DNA of 64,000 nt from Pedobacter sp. WC2423 (GCF_040822065.1 NZ_CP162005.1:2170001-2234000); one strand, 5' to 3'. Shown: positions 46,234 through 55,902, counted from the first letter of the stretch. A program made the numbers and translations. The notes: generated by a model not told the origin, from the letters alone.

Positions 46234-48523
46234 TCAGTTTTCCGACAGGTGTATTACTTTGATCAGCTACACTGCTGATAGGCATCAGGACATTTGTTTC
46301 CGGATAATAAGTTGCTGCATTACGTTCAGGAATACTGTAAGGAACCACCACAAACAATCTGGCTACCCTTTCTATCCCATCTCCATAATTAAACAGATCA
46401 ACTTTCTCTCCTTCGGCAAAGCCTGCCTTATCCATATCTTTCTGATTCATAAATACAACGCGCCGTTCATTCTTTATTCCGCGGTAACGATCTTCCAAAC
46501 CATAAATAGTAGTATTAAACTGATCATGACTACGAATACTGGCCATCATATATTCATCTGCTGCTAAATGATGTACAGGTAAATCAGTCAATGTAAACGG
46601 GGCTTTATCCTTGAACTTTTCCGTTATAAATTTCCCTTCCCTGGGCCCGTTTGGCAAATAAAAACCACCAGGCTCGCGCACTCTTCTATTATAATCTTCA
46701 AAACCCGGGATACACTGTTCAATCACATCCCGGATCGCATCATAACTATTTGCAAATTTATCCCAATCTACCACAGAACGGCTTCCTAAAGTAGCTTTCG
46801 CCATTTCACAGACAATCCTGGTTTCATTCCTCATCTGATCCGATACAGGATCCAGAATTCCTTTAGAAGACTGCACTACCCCCATCGAATTTTCAGTACT
46901 TATAAACTGGGCAACACCATTGTACAAATCTTTATCACTCCGGGATAATGCAGGAAGTATTAATGCTTCTTCTCCATGAATCAAATGACCACGGTTTAAT
47001 TTTGTGGATACCTGCACATTCAGCCTGAGTTTACGCATCGCCTCAGCCGTATAATTTGTATCCGGCGTTGCCGAGAGAAAATTACCCCCCATTGCAAAAA
47101 ACACTTTTACTTTCCCTGCATGAATTGCCTTAATCGCGTTCACAACATCATAACCATTCTCCCTTGGCGGCTCAAAACCAAAAACTTCTTTTAATTTGTC
47201 CAGTTGCTGCTGAGTTGGCTTTTCAGAAATCAGCATCGTTCGGTTTCCCTGAACATTGCTATGTCCACGAACCGGGCATAAACCAGCTCCCGGCTTACCA
47301 ATACTCCCTTTTAATAAAGTAATATTGACAATTTCTTTTAACATGTCTACCCCATTTTTCTGTTGGGTCAGTCCCATTCCCCAGCAAAATATAAGCCTGT
47401 TTTTCGGGCCAATTATTTCTGCTGCTTCGCGGATTTGTGCCAGCGGAACTCCAGCCTGATCAGCAAGCTCTTCCAGCCTGTAATTCTTCAGATGATTGAT
47501 GAAATTTCCGTATCCTACAGTATGATTTGCTATAAACTCATGGTCAAAGACTTTTCCGGGAGATTTTAGCTCTGCCTCATATAAGAGGATTTCAAGTGCT
47601 TTAAAAACAGCCATGTCGCCGTTTATCTTTACCTGGAGAAACAAGTCGGCAAATTTAGTACCTGATCCAAGTACACTGCCAATTTCCTGGGGGTTTTTGA
47701 AGCCCATTAAACCAGCTTCAGGCAATGGATTGATCGCGATGATTTTAGCGCCATTCTTTTTCCCCTTTTCCAAAGCACTCATCATTCTGGGCGCATTTGT
47801 TCCAGGGTTCTGCCCAATAATGATAATGACATCCGTCGTATAAAAATCGTCCAGCTTCACCGTTCCTTTTCCAATCCCTATAGTCTCTGACAAGGCTACA
47901 CCACTGGTTTCATGACACATATTAGAGCAGTCCGGCAAGTTATTAGTCCCAAATTCTTTGGTAAATAACTGGTACATAAACGAGGTTTCATTACTGGTCC
48001 TTCCTGAAGTATAAAATGCGGCCTCATCGGGTGATTCCAAAGCATTCAGATGTTCTGCTATTTTCTTAAAGGCATTATCCCAACTGATACGCTGATAATG
48101 CGTTGCTCCTTTTGGCAGATAAACAGGCTCAGTTAAACGTCCTTTTTTGCCTATTTCATAATCTGTTAATTTCGATAAATCTGCAACTGAATTTAAAGCA
48201 AAAAAATCAGCAGTTACCTTTTTTGTAGTTGCTTCTTCCGCTAAAGCTTTGACTCCATTCTCGCAATATTCACCAATGGGAGAACGGTCATCATCAGGAT
48301 CCGGCCAGGCACAACTAGAACAATCAAATCCACCTTTCTGGTTCATTGAAAACAAAGCGCCCGTACCCCGAACGGGAATACCTTCTTCAACAATATCTGC
48401 AAATGCAGCTACCACAGCAGGGATACCGGCAGCCCACGTTTTTGCTGGAGATACTTTTAAATTCAGTAACTTTTCCGGATTCTCTGCATCGGGCAATATT
48501 TTACCTTTGTTTTCCATGTTCAA
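46196..48523 (-). CDS. Molybdopterin oxidoreductase, FdhF/YdeP family (formate dehydrogenase-like alpha subunit)
   Basis: The 775-residue protein belongs to the YdeP/FdhF-type group of bis-MGD enzymes. It shows GGFDCSSCAWPDPDDDR near the N-terminus (no four-Cys Fe-S motif), SWDNAFKKIAEHL, FYTSGRTSNETSFMYQLFTKEFGTNNLPDCSNMCHETSG, and DVIIIIGQNPGTNAPRMMSAL. It then has RLIFCWGMGLTQQKNGVDMLKEI and the C-terminal barrel (FNTTIYGLEDRYRGIKNERRVVFMNQKDM). It is cytoplasmic, with no Tat signal. The physiological substrate of this subgroup is uncertain. fdhD, mobA and a small partner gene form one operon with it. Confidence 0.92.
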   Translation of the reverse strand: MNMENKGKILPDAENPEKLLNLKVSPAKTWAAGIPAVVAAFADIVEEGIPVRGTGALFSMNQKGGFDCSSCAWPDPDDDRSPIGEYCENGVKALAEEATTKKVTADFFALNSVADLSKLTDYEIGKKGRLTEPVYLPKGATHYQRISWDNAFKKIAEHLNALESPDEAAFYTSGRTSNETSFMYQLFTKEFGTNNLPDCSNMCHETSGVALSETIGIGKGTVKLDDFYTTDVIIIIGQNPGTNAPRMMSALEKGKKNGAKIIAINPLPEAGLMGFKNPQEIGSVLGSGTKFADLFLQVKINGDMAVFKALEILLYEAELKSPGKVFDHEFIANHTVGYGNFINHLKNYRLEELADQAGVPLAQIREAAEIIGPKNRLIFCWGMGLTQQKNGVDMLKEIVNITLLKGSIGKPGAGLCPVRGHSNVQGNRTMLISEKPTQQQLDKLKEVFGFEPPRENGYDVVNAIKAIHAGKVKVFFAMGGNFLSATPDTNYTAEAMRKLRLNVQVSTKLNRGHLIHGEEALILPALSRSDKDLYNGVAQFISTENSMGVVQSSKGILDPVSDQMRNETRIVCEMAKATLGSRSVVDWDKFANSYDAIRDVIEQCIPGFEDYNRRVREPGGFYLPNGPREGKFITEKFKDKAPFTLTDLPVHHLAADEYMMASIRSHDQFNTTIYGLEDRYRGIKNERRVVFMNQKDMDKAGFAEGEKVDLFNYGDGIERVARLFVVVPYSIPERNAATYYPETNVLMPISSVADQSNTPVGKLIVIKIKKHVSGS

Positions 48524-48548
48524 TATATTTGATACTGTAATCGCTAAA

Positions 48549-48902
48549 CTAACTTGTTGCAGCTAAAGGATTAGGAAAATTATCACTTTGATCTTCTTCT
48601 ACGTTATCCAGACAAGTGAAATCTTTTTCAATCAGTAAGTGCAAAGTACTTCCCTTATCGCTGAATCCTACTTTTTCTGTATCCGCGAGTTCCTGAACCA
48701 TACTTTTAGAAATAAAAAGAGTAATCTGGTTATCAGTAAATTCAGCTTTCAGCTGCTCAGTATCTTTAACTTTTACAGAATAGGTTAAGATTTGGTTTAC
48801 AAAAGCTGTACTTTCCTTCAAACAGCCATCTTTAACCAGTGCAGCAATGTCCGATTTTGTCAGACGATAGCGCAGCGAGTTTCCTTTAATTCTTATCTTC
48901 AT
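48549..48902 (-). CDS. Small protein of the fdhD operon (DUF7009-like)
   Basis: The 117-residue protein opens MKIRIKGNSLRYRLTKSDIA, has LTYSVKVKDTEQLKAEFTDNQITLFISKSMVQELADTEKVGF in the middle and an acidic tail (CLDNVEEDQSDNFPN). I believe it corresponds to the DUF7009 family but cannot verify this. It overlaps the fdhD end by 17 nt and precedes the oxidoreductase by 25 nt. A role in assembly or activity of the molybdoenzyme is inferred from position only. Confidence 0.75.
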   Translation of the reverse strand: MKIRIKGNSLRYRLTKSDIAALVKDGCLKESTAFVNQILTYSVKVKDTEQLKAEFTDNQITLFISKSMVQELADTEKVGFSDKGSTLHLLIEKDFTCLDNVEEDQSDNFPNPLAATS

Positions 48903-49770
48903 TAGTGTAGGTATATGTTTCTGTAGTGTTTACAGCAATGCGCTGTGCTGCGTTATAGATATTAAATCTTTGATTACGCAGAAAACCAATCAGGGTGATT
49001 CCAAACTCTTCTGCTAATTGTACTGCCAGACTTGATGGCGCCCCTACTGCTGCAATAATCCGGACACCAGCCATCGCAGCTTTCTGTACCAGTTCAAAAC
49101 TGACTCTGCCACTTAATAGCAGAATAGAATTTGTTAAGGGAAGCAAATTTTGGACTAAAGCAGCCCCAATCAATTTATCCAGGGCATTATGACGGCCAAC
49201 GTCTTCTCTGAGCAATAATAATTCTCCATCAGCAGTAAATAATGAAGCAGCATGTAAACCGCCTGTAACCCGGAACACTTCCTGTTGTTTTTGCAGGATG
49301 ACTGGCAGCTGATTTAATATCTCCTGATTAACAAACAGTTCGTCCAGATTATTCTGCTGAAAAACACTGACTGTACGAATAGCTGCAATTGACCCTTTTC
49401 CACAAACACCACAGCTTGAAGTGGTATAGAAATTACGTTCTGCGTTTTCCAAAGAAGGAATCTCATTCAAAGTTACCTGTATTACATTTTCTTTATTTTC
49501 CGCACAAGCAATAAAGCAATGTTCTACTGATGCCAGTGTTTCATTATTTTTAATAATCCCTTCCGTAAACAGAAAACCTGTAGCAAGTTCGGCATCATGA
49601 CCAGGTGTACGCATGGTCACAGCCACATTTTTAACAACCTGTAACCCACTTGAAAGATAGCTAACTCTGATTTCCAGAGGTTCTTCGATAGCGAGCTCAT
49701 CAGCTACCTTTGCGGTGCCCTCTGCATTCACTTTTATGATCGAAAATCGTTGTATAGAATCCGTCTGCAT
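48886..49770 (-). CDS. fdhD: FdhD, sulfur carrier for molybdoenzyme maturation
   Basis: The 294-residue protein has the FdhD signature FYTTSSCGVCGKGSI with the CxxC pair that carries sulfur from a cysteine desulfurase to the Mo site. It also has TMRTPGHDAELATGFLFTEGII, TGGLHAASLF, LREDVGRHNALDKLIGAAL and ILLLSGRVSFELVQKAAMAG. It is the first gene of the operon, followed by the small DUF7009-like gene, the oxidoreductase and mobA. The gene is divergent from the ATPase/RloB pair, with 121 nt between. Confidence 0.95.
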   Translation of the reverse strand: MQTDSIQRFSIIKVNAEGTAKVADELAIEEPLEIRVSYLSSGLQVVKNVAVTMRTPGHDAELATGFLFTEGIIKNNETLASVEHCFIACAENKENVIQVTLNEIPSLENAERNFYTTSSCGVCGKGSIAAIRTVSVFQQNNLDELFVNQEILNQLPVILQKQQEVFRVTGGLHAASLFTADGELLLLREDVGRHNALDKLIGAALVQNLLPLTNSILLLSGRVSFELVQKAAMAGVRIIAAVGAPSSLAVQLAEEFGITLIGFLRNQRFNIYNAAQRIAVNTTETYTYTNEDKN

Positions 49771-49853
49771 TTCCTAAATTTACGATTTATTTCTTGCTTA
49801 ACAATGCTTAGGTTATCAATCTGGGTATGTATAAAAAAAGACAGATTATTAGC

Positions 49854-49861
49854 TATATTTG
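49854..49861 (+). promoter_or_regulatory. TAnnTTTG -7 element before the ATPase/RloB pair
   Basis: TATATTTG matches the Bacteroidota -7 consensus exactly and lies 30 nt before the ATPase ATG. No good -33 TTG element is visible. Confidence 0.4.
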
Positions 49862-49891
49862 TAATCGATTTACAGATAATAAGAAAAAATC

Positions 49892-51220
49892 ATGATTGTA
49901 AGCTTTTCTACAACAAATTTCAGAAGTATAAAAGATACTGTTACACTATCTTTCGAAGCTGATAAATCTCAGGATCTGGAAAAGTATTTTATTCTCGAAC
50001 CTGCTCCAGGACAAAGATTATTAAAATTGGGTTTAATCTATGGTGCTAATGGTTCAGGAAAGACTACGATCTTAAAGGCTCTTGATTCTTTAAGGTCATT
50101 AATCGTCTCCTCACCATTACAGAAACAGACGACATTAAATTACACTCCATTTCTATTTAACGCATTAACATCAACTCAGGAAACGAAGTTTGAATTAATA
50201 TTTTTCCAAAACGGAATCAAATACAGTTACGAGATTGCTTTCATAAAGGAGGCTATTACTTTTGAAAAGCTCGAATTTTACTCTCCTAACAAATCTTTGA
50301 TTTATAAACGCGAAACGAATATTGAGAAACAGCTGACTGAAATTAAATTTGGCCCTAAGGCCAAGTTCAAACGGGCTCAGGAGGAAATTCTGGAGGCAAA
50401 TACCTTGTGGAATAACCCTGTATTGAGCGGCTTTTTAAAGTCAAATATTGATTCTCCTGAACTCAGAGACGTAACTGACTGGTTCGATAAGGTGCTTAGA
50501 AAGCTGATTACTCCTAAAACAGACTTGAGTGATTCTATTAATAAAGCAATTGAAAATAAAGAGATTAATAAGGGTCATATAATTAAATTTCTTCAAAAAG
50601 CAGATTTCAAGATTACCGACTTAGCACTGGAAAAAAGAACAATTAATTATGATGATAATATGCGTGAAATCATGCATGTTATTAACAAACAGATTGCAGC
50701 TATAATACCAAAATCTATTTCTGTAAAGGATCCTGAGTCATTGGATTTACTTGAAGTTGGTTTCCGCCACTCAGTGTTGAATGGTGATCACTCTGATAGT
50801 TATATATTGCCATATAAAGAAGAATCCGAAGGAACACAAAGATATTTTCAATTCAGTGGCCTTTTAGACCAGATACTTGGGAAAAGTAGTGTAGTCTTAA
50901 TCGATGAACTCGAATCTTCACTACACCCAGAATTATTAAAGCATTTTCTTTTGCTATTTCTTGTCAATGTTAAGGGTTCCCAAATCATAGCCACTACCCA
51001 TTATCGGGAATTACTGATGGAAAGAGATATATTTCGGGATGATGCCATATGGTTCACAGAAAAAATTTCAGATGGCAGTGTAGAGCTTTATGCATTAAGT
51101 GACTTCGATTCAAGTGTTATCCGGGATACTACATCTGTATTCAATGCATACAAATCGGGCAAGCTTGGTGCCGTACCACAATTAGAAGATTATTATCTGG
51201 ATTTCGATAATGAGAACTAG
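49892..51220 (+). CDS. AAA-family ATPase of a putative two-gene defence module (RloA/AbiLi-like)
   Basis: The 442-residue protein is an SMC/OLD-like AAA ATPase (AAA_15/AAA_21 type). An N-terminal strand (MIVSFSTTNFRSIKDTVTLSF) precedes Walker A LIYGANGSGKTTIL (residues 47-60). A charged insert (about 140-280) follows, then Walker B SSVVLIDELESSLHPELLKHF and a switch-like QIIATTHYRELL. It overlaps the RloB-like gene by 11 nt, so both are made together. Paired ATPase-RloB genes occur in defence contexts such as AbiL-type abortive infection; activity here is inferred. No restriction-modification gene is adjacent. Confidence 0.88.
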   Translation: MIVSFSTTNFRSIKDTVTLSFEADKSQDLEKYFILEPAPGQRLLKLGLIYGANGSGKTTILKALDSLRSLIVSSPLQKQTTLNYTPFLFNALTSTQETKFELIFFQNGIKYSYEIAFIKEAITFEKLEFYSPNKSLIYKRETNIEKQLTEIKFGPKAKFKRAQEEILEANTLWNNPVLSGFLKSNIDSPELRDVTDWFDKVLRKLITPKTDLSDSINKAIENKEINKGHIIKFLQKADFKITDLALEKRTINYDDNMREIMHVINKQIAAIIPKSISVKDPESLDLLEVGFRHSVLNGDHSDSYILPYKEESEGTQRYFQFSGLLDQILGKSSVVLIDELESSLHPELLKHFLLLFLVNVKGSQIIATTHYRELLMERDIFRDDAIWFTEKISDGSVELYALSDFDSSVIRDTTSVFNAYKSGKLGAVPQLEDYYLDFDNEN

Positions 51221-51815
51221 CGGTACAAAAAAGGGCCTGGGGAAAAAGACTTTTTCTTTGGTTGTAGATGGAGAAACTGAACTTTGGTATCTGCAAATGT
51301 TAAGGAAAAACGAGACGCTTCATGGAATATCTATTCAGCCCGAACTTCCCAAAAAGAAAACCCTTTTTGAACAGTTTGAGCTGGTAAAGACAAATGCCAG
51401 GATTTATGACTTATCGATATGGGTTATTGATCTCGATGTAGTCATTGCTGAAGGAAAAATCCCGGAATTAAAGAAGTATCAAAAAGAAGCTGAAAACATT
51501 AAAAAAATCCATGTGCTGATTAACACGCCTTGTCTTGAATTCTGGTTTCTGATGCATGTGAAGGATAGTGGTAAGTATTTCAGAGAATGCGATCCTGTTG
51601 GAAAGGAACTGAAAAGCCATGACCCTTTAAAAACTTATGAAAAGTCAGAGAAATATTTCGTGCGCAGCAATCCTGATATATATCAAAGATTAAAGCCCTA
51701 TCTGAAGACCGGAATAACCAACGCAACGAAAAGAGGGAATTTTGACACAGAAGCCCCTGAGCAAGCAAAAGCTGAAATTTATAAGATATTCGGTCTACTG
51801 GGCATTAATATCTGA
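51210..51815 (+). CDS. RloB-like putative nuclease, partner of the AAA ATPase
   Basis: The 201-residue protein matches the RloB pattern: FSLVVDGETELWYLQML with a conserved Glu, LSIWVIDLDVVIAEGK with acidic DxD, and NTPCLEFWFLMHV with a second Glu. The order (Glu, then DxD) is that of a TOPRIM-like fold, so RNA or DNA cleavage is plausible but unproven. The C-terminal part carries SEKYFVRSNPDIYQRLKPYL and EAPEQAKAEIYKIFGLLG. Start ATG 51210 lies inside the ATPase gene end, indicating translational coupling. Confidence 0.85.
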   Translation: MRTSGTKKGLGKKTFSLVVDGETELWYLQMLRKNETLHGISIQPELPKKKTLFEQFELVKTNARIYDLSIWVIDLDVVIAEGKIPELKKYQKEAENIKKIHVLINTPCLEFWFLMHVKDSGKYFRECDPVGKELKSHDPLKTYEKSEKYFVRSNPDIYQRLKPYLKTGITNATKRGNFDTEAPEQAKAEIYKIFGLLGINI

Positions 51816-51912
51816 TCATAGTTATGAATTAAGCTTTCCTTTTTTGATCTAACGGGATCTCCACCGGTAAGGTCAAAATGAATTAGCAGCTTAGCCTGAC
51901 CATGCCATTCAT

Positions 51913-51954
51913 AAAAAAACGGTTGCCCTTTTTTGATCAGACAACCGTTTTTTT
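51913..51954 (-). terminator. Terminator after metQ
   Basis: AAAAAAACGGTTG (51913-51925) pairs with CAACCGTTTTTTT (51942-51954), 34 nt beyond the metQ stop. The A-run and T-run on both sides could also end the ATPase/RloB transcript. Confidence 0.85.
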
Positions 51955-51987
51955 TTTTAAAATTATTAACTCAGTTTAAAATAGGTT

Positions 51988-52806
51988 TTACCAACCCTTA
52001 ACAGCACCACCTTTGAATATTTTAGCAGCAGCGGCTTCTACCTCATCAGATTGAAAAGCTTTTACAAACTTTTTGATCTTCTCTTCATCTTTATTATCTT
52101 CTCTGGATACAATGATATTTACGTAAGGTGATTTTTTATCTTCTACAATAAGTCCGTCACGGTCTGCAATTAAGCCAACAGAAGACGCAAAAGTATTGTT
52201 GATGACTGCAATGGTTACATTCTGATCATCCAGTGCTCTTGGTAATTGCGGAGCTTCTAATTCAAGAATCTTGATCTTTTTAGGATTTTCGATGATATCA
52301 TTGACAGTAGGTAATAAACCAACACCATCTTTTAACTTCAGTAAACCTGATTTTTGTAACAGCAATAAAGCCCGGCCACCATTAGTCGGATCATTAGGAA
52401 TAATAATCGTATTGCCTTCTTTTAACTCTTCAATTTTCTTGATTTTTTTAGAATAACCAGCTAATGGGAAAACAAAAGTATTCCCCTGGATTGCGAATTT
52501 ATAACCGCGTTGTTTAGTCTGTACATCCAGATAAGGTTTATTCTGGAATACATTCAAATCTAAATCACCCTGGCTAAGCGCTTCATTAGGCATTACGAAA
52601 TCATTGAACTGAACCAATTCAACGTCCAGGCCAAATTTCTCTTTAGCTACTTTCTGAGCAGCTTCAGCCACTGCAAATTCCGGTCCTGATTCTACACCTA
52701 CTTTGATATGGTTCGGATCACTCTTTTTAGCACCTCCGCCGCAGCTGAATAAGGATACTGAAGCCATTACAGCTACAGCTGCCAGCAAATTGATTTTAGT
52801 TTTCAT
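51988..52806 (-). CDS. metQ: MetQ, methionine-binding lipoprotein
   Basis: The 272-residue protein has a lipoprotein signal (LLAAVAVMASVSLFSC) and a NlpA/MetQ fold: IKVGVESGPEFAVAEAAQKVAKEKFGLDVELVQFNDFVMPNEALSQGDLDLNVFQNKPYLD, FPLAGYSKK, IIIPNDPTNGGRALLLLQ, and AVINNTFASSVGL. It binds D/L-methionine for the MetNI importer. It is the last gene of the metNIQ operon, 49 nt after metI. Confidence 0.95.
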   Translation of the reverse strand: MKTKINLLAAVAVMASVSLFSCGGGAKKSDPNHIKVGVESGPEFAVAEAAQKVAKEKFGLDVELVQFNDFVMPNEALSQGDLDLNVFQNKPYLDVQTKQRGYKFAIQGNTFVFPLAGYSKKIKKIEELKEGNTIIIPNDPTNGGRALLLLQKSGLLKLKDGVGLLPTVNDIIENPKKIKILELEAPQLPRALDDQNVTIAVINNTFASSVGLIADRDGLIVEDKKSPYVNIIVSREDNKDEEKIKKFVKAFQSDEVEAAAAKIFKGGAVKGW

Positions 52807-52855
52807 TGATATAAATTGTGTTTTCTAATCTTATTTATTTTTTTTGCAAAAGAGT

Positions 52856-53512
52856 CTATTTCCTGTGGTCTGCACGTTTAGCAAGAAAATCTCCGGCAAA
52901 CTGGATCACAAAAACTAAAGCAACCAGCACAATCAATACCGTGTTCATCACCAGTACATCATAACCTACATAACCATATTGATAACCGATTTGTCCTAAT
53001 CCCCCTGCACCAACTGCGCCACCCATGGCCGAATAACCCACAAGTGTGATTAAAGTAATAGAAGCTGTATTAATCAGCGAAGGCAATGCTTCTGGTAATA
53101 ATACTTTGCAAACAATTTGAAAAGGAGTTGCACCCATCGCTCTTGCAGCCTCAACCAGACCACCTGGCACTTCGATTAAACTGTTTTCTACCATTCTGGC
53201 AATAAAAGGTGCAGCTCCGATACTTAAAGGAACTAAAGCAGCTTCAATACCAATAGAAGTTCCGACCAGCATCCGGGTAAAAGGAATCATCCAGACAATC
53301 AGAATAATAAATGGAATAGAGCGGAATACATTCACGAAAACCGATACTACATTATTCAGCGTTCTGTTTTCCAGTACCTGGCCTTTTCTGGTCAGATATA
53401 GCATCACTCCGGTTGGCAATCCGATGACAAAACCAAAAAATCCAGAGACAAAGGTCATCACTATTGTTTCCCATGTTCCTTTGAACATCATTAAAATCAT
53501 TGCATCAGACAT
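52856..53512 (-). CDS. metI: MetI, methionine ABC transporter permease
   Basis: The 218-residue protein has five membrane helices and the permease coupling motif [30 protein letters not shown] (EAA loop). The N-terminal stretch [31 protein letters not shown] is typical of MetI. It overlaps the metN end by 8 nt and sits between the ATPase and binding-protein genes. Confidence 0.96.
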   Translation of the reverse strand: MSDAMILMMFKGTWETIVMTFVSGFFGFVIGLPTGVMLYLTRKGQVLENRTLNNVVSVFVNVFRSIPFIILIVWMIPFTRMLVGTSIGIEAALVPLSIGAAPFIARMVENSLIEVPGGLVEAARAMGATPFQIVCKVLLPEALPSLINTASITLITLVGYSAMGGAVGAGGLGQIGYQYGYVGYDVLVMNTVLIVLVALVFVIQFAGDFLAKRADHRK

Positions 53513-54536
53513 ACCCTAAAACCTCCACTTTGATCTGTTTTTCTTCATAATATGCTATTGCCTTCAGGCTGTCTTGCTGTGCACCGGAAACTTCAATCAC
53601 CATAGCGCCAAATTTAACACCTCCGGCATATTCAATTTGTGCGTAAATAATATTATTATTCAGGTTGAATAACCTGCTCACCTGTGAAAGTACGGGATCA
53701 TCTACCGATTGACCGGTAAATTCCAGTTTTAATAACGGTTTTTTATCTGCAGTCAATGTATCGCTTAACCTCTCCAGATAGGCTTCCGGAATGTTTATTT
53801 TTAGAGATGAAGCGATAAATTCACGGGTAAGTTCTGCTTTAGGATGCGCAAAAATTTCACTGACAGTACCCTGTTCAATTAATTTACCGGCACTGATGAC
53901 TGCAACTTCATCACAGATACTTTTCACCACATCCATTTCATGGGTAATCAGTAGAATGGTAATATTCAGCCTTTTATTGATATCTTTTAATAAAGTAAGA
54001 ATAGACTTTGTAGTAGCCGGATCTAAAGCACTTGTCGCTTCATCACATAACAGCACTTTTGGATTACTCGCCAATGTTCTGGCAATCGCAACCCGTTGTT
54101 TCTGTCCACCGGATAAATTAGCAGGATAATCTTTTCCTTTATCTTCCAGCCCTACCAGCGCGAGTAATTCAGCAACTCTTTTTTGGATCTGTTCTTTAGG
54201 AACTTTATCCAGCTCTAATGGAAAGGCAATATTTTCAGAAACCGTTCTGGAAGATAATAAATTGAAATGTTGAAAGATCATACCGATCTGTCTTCTTTCT
54301 TTAGCCAGCGCTGCCGGTGATAAATCAATCAGGTTCAGCCCATCCACGATAACCTCGCCGGAGGTTGGCCTCTCCAACAAATTCACGCAGCGGATCAAGG
54401 TGCTTTTTCCTGCGCCTGATGCCCCGATCACCCCATAGATTTTACCTGTTGGTACAGTTAAAGAGACGTCCGACAAAGCTGTAATCTCCCTGTTTTTCTG
54501 ATGAAATTGTTTAGTTATATTTTTTAATACAATCAT
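53505..54536 (-). CDS. metN: MetN, methionine ABC transporter ATPase with NIL domain
   Basis: From ATG 54536 ([13 protein letters not shown]) the 343-residue protein has Walker [11 protein letters not shown] loop QHFNLL, signature [15 protein letters not shown], Walker [14 protein letters not shown] and H switch ITHEMD. A C-terminal NIL domain follows ([36 protein letters not shown]). NIL domains bind methionine and inhibit the transporter when the cell is replete. The start at 54566 would add hydrophobic residues not seen in the family. Confidence 0.95.
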   Translation of the reverse strand: MIVLKNITKQFHQKNREITALSDVSLTVPTGKIYGVIGASGAGKSTLIRCVNLLERPTSGEVIVDGLNLIDLSPAALAKERRQIGMIFQHFNLLSSRTVSENIAFPLELDKVPKEQIQKRVAELLALVGLEDKGKDYPANLSGGQKQRVAIARTLASNPKVLLCDEATSALDPATTKSILTLLKDINKRLNITILLITHEMDVVKSICDEVAVISAGKLIEQGTVSEIFAHPKAELTREFIASSLKINIPEAYLERLSDTLTADKKPLLKLEFTGQSVDDPVLSQVSRLFNLNNNIIYAQIEYAGGVKFGAMVIEVSGAQQDSLKAIAYYEEKQIKVEVLGYV

Positions 54537-54544
54537 GTTCGGCG

Positions 54545-54552
54545 CAAAAGTA
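54545..54552 (-). promoter_or_regulatory. Likely -7 promoter element of metNIQ
   Basis: On the minus strand TACTTTTG (54552 to 54545) fits TAnnTTTG exactly. It ends only 9 nt before the metN ATG, so the mRNA leader must be very short. No SAM riboswitch-like structure is visible upstream. Confidence 0.4.
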
Positions 54553-54607
54553 ATAATAATCAGCAATAGTCTATTATATTTATAGACTTTAACTATCAGG
54601 GAGATAT

Positions 54608-54638
54608 AAAAAAAGACACTCTAAAAGTGCCTTTTTTT
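54608..54638 (-). terminator. Terminator after the alcohol dehydrogenase gene
   Basis: An A-run with CACT pairs with AGTG and a T-run, with one mismatch in the stem. It is located 22 nt beyond the dehydrogenase stop. Confidence 0.6.
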
Positions 54639-54659
54639 TATTTACTGCTCAAATTAAGC

Positions 54660-55709
54660 TTATTCATTCAAAGATGCCATATCAATTACAAAACGATAAT
54701 GAACATCTCCGGCAAGCGTGCGCTCATAAGCTTCGTTGATCTGGTCAATATTGATCATTTCTACATCCGAAGTGATATTATGTTCTGCACAGTAATCCAG
54801 CATTTCCTGAGTTTCTTTTATTCCTCCAACTAACGAACCGACCAGACTCCGGCGACCGCCAATTAACTGAAACGCCTGCACATCTGAAGGTTTCGGTGGT
54901 ACACCTAATAGAACCATTACCCCATTGGTACGTAATAAAGCAAGATATTCATTATAATCATGTTCCGCAGATACCGTATCAATGATATAATCAAAACTGT
55001 TAGCCAGCTTTTTCATCGTTTCCTTTTCCGTGGTAATCTCAAAATGATGCGCACCTAGTTCCTGTGCATCTTTTTCTTTGCTTTTGGAACGGCTTAATAC
55101 CGTTACTTCTGCCCCCATAGAAGCCGCAATTTTAACAGCCATATGTCCTAATCCACCTAAACCAACAACCGCCAGTTTATCTCCTTTTTTAACATTCCAG
55201 TGTTTCAGTGGAGAATAAGTAGTAATTCCTGCACATAATAAAGGGGCTACTTTTTCAAGAGGTAATTTATCAGATACACTCAATACAAATTTTTGTGTAA
55301 CTACAATATGACTGGAATAACCACCATAAGTAATTGTTTTTTTATCCTGTAACAGCGAGTTATAGGTTTGTGAATGTCCATTTTCACAATATTGCTCATT
55401 GTCTTCTTCGCAATTTCTGCAATGGCCACAAGAGTCTACAAAACAGCCTACACCAACAGTATCTCCGACTTTAAAACGCGTCACATTGTCTCCGGCTTTC
55501 GTTACTTTTCCAACAATTTCGTGCCCTGGCACTACAGGGTACATTGATCCTCCCCATTCGTTTCTTGCGGTATGTATATCTGAATGGCATACACCACAGT
55601 ATAAGATTTTGATTTCTACATCATCAGCTCCTGGCTCACGACGGTCTAACTGATAGGGAGCTAATGGTTTATCAGCACTGTGCGCTGCATATGATTTTAC
55701 TGCTTTCAT
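54660..55709 (-). CDS. Zinc-dependent NAD(P) alcohol dehydrogenase (YahK/cinnamyl-type)
   Basis: The 349-residue protein is a medium-chain dehydrogenase. The catalytic zinc site is in YCGVCHSDIHTARNEWGGSMYPVVPGHEIVGKV, the structural zinc site in CGHCRNCEEDNEQYC, and the Rossmann motif in LAVVGLGGLGHMAVKIAASMGAEV. The nucleotide-binding loop SRSKSKEKD suggests NADP. It reduces aldehydes to alcohols; the natural substrate is unknown. It is transcribed alone with its own terminator, divergent from the mscS gene. Confidence 0.95.
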   Translation of the reverse strand: MKAVKSYAAHSADKPLAPYQLDRREPGADDVEIKILYCGVCHSDIHTARNEWGGSMYPVVPGHEIVGKVTKAGDNVTRFKVGDTVGVGCFVDSCGHCRNCEEDNEQYCENGHSQTYNSLLQDKKTITYGGYSSHIVVTQKFVLSVSDKLPLEKVAPLLCAGITTYSPLKHWNVKKGDKLAVVGLGGLGHMAVKIAASMGAEVTVLSRSKSKEKDAQELGAHHFEITTEKETMKKLANSFDYIIDTVSAEHDYNEYLALLRTNGVMVLLGVPPKPSDVQAFQLIGGRRSLVGSLVGGIKETQEMLDYCAEHNITSDVEMINIDQINEAYERTLAGDVHYRFVIDMASLNE

Positions 55710-55902
55710 CGTTTTTCAATTATTTAGTGTTATAACAAATATAAATACAAACGTCATCACCATTTTGTTCATTATATTTTTGTTCAATTCACGATTTCCA
55801 ATTTTGACCAGCATTCCATCTTACGTGGAAAAAAACATGGCATCATAAATGTTAAATTTAAAACAATCTGCAAGAATGGCCTTAAGGCTATAAAAACAAT
55901 TT

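Noticed and set aside
54537..54660. SAM or cobalamin riboswitch before metNIQ
   Set aside because: The gap before metN is short and shows only a promoter-like element and the dehydrogenase terminator, with no multi-helix conserved core.
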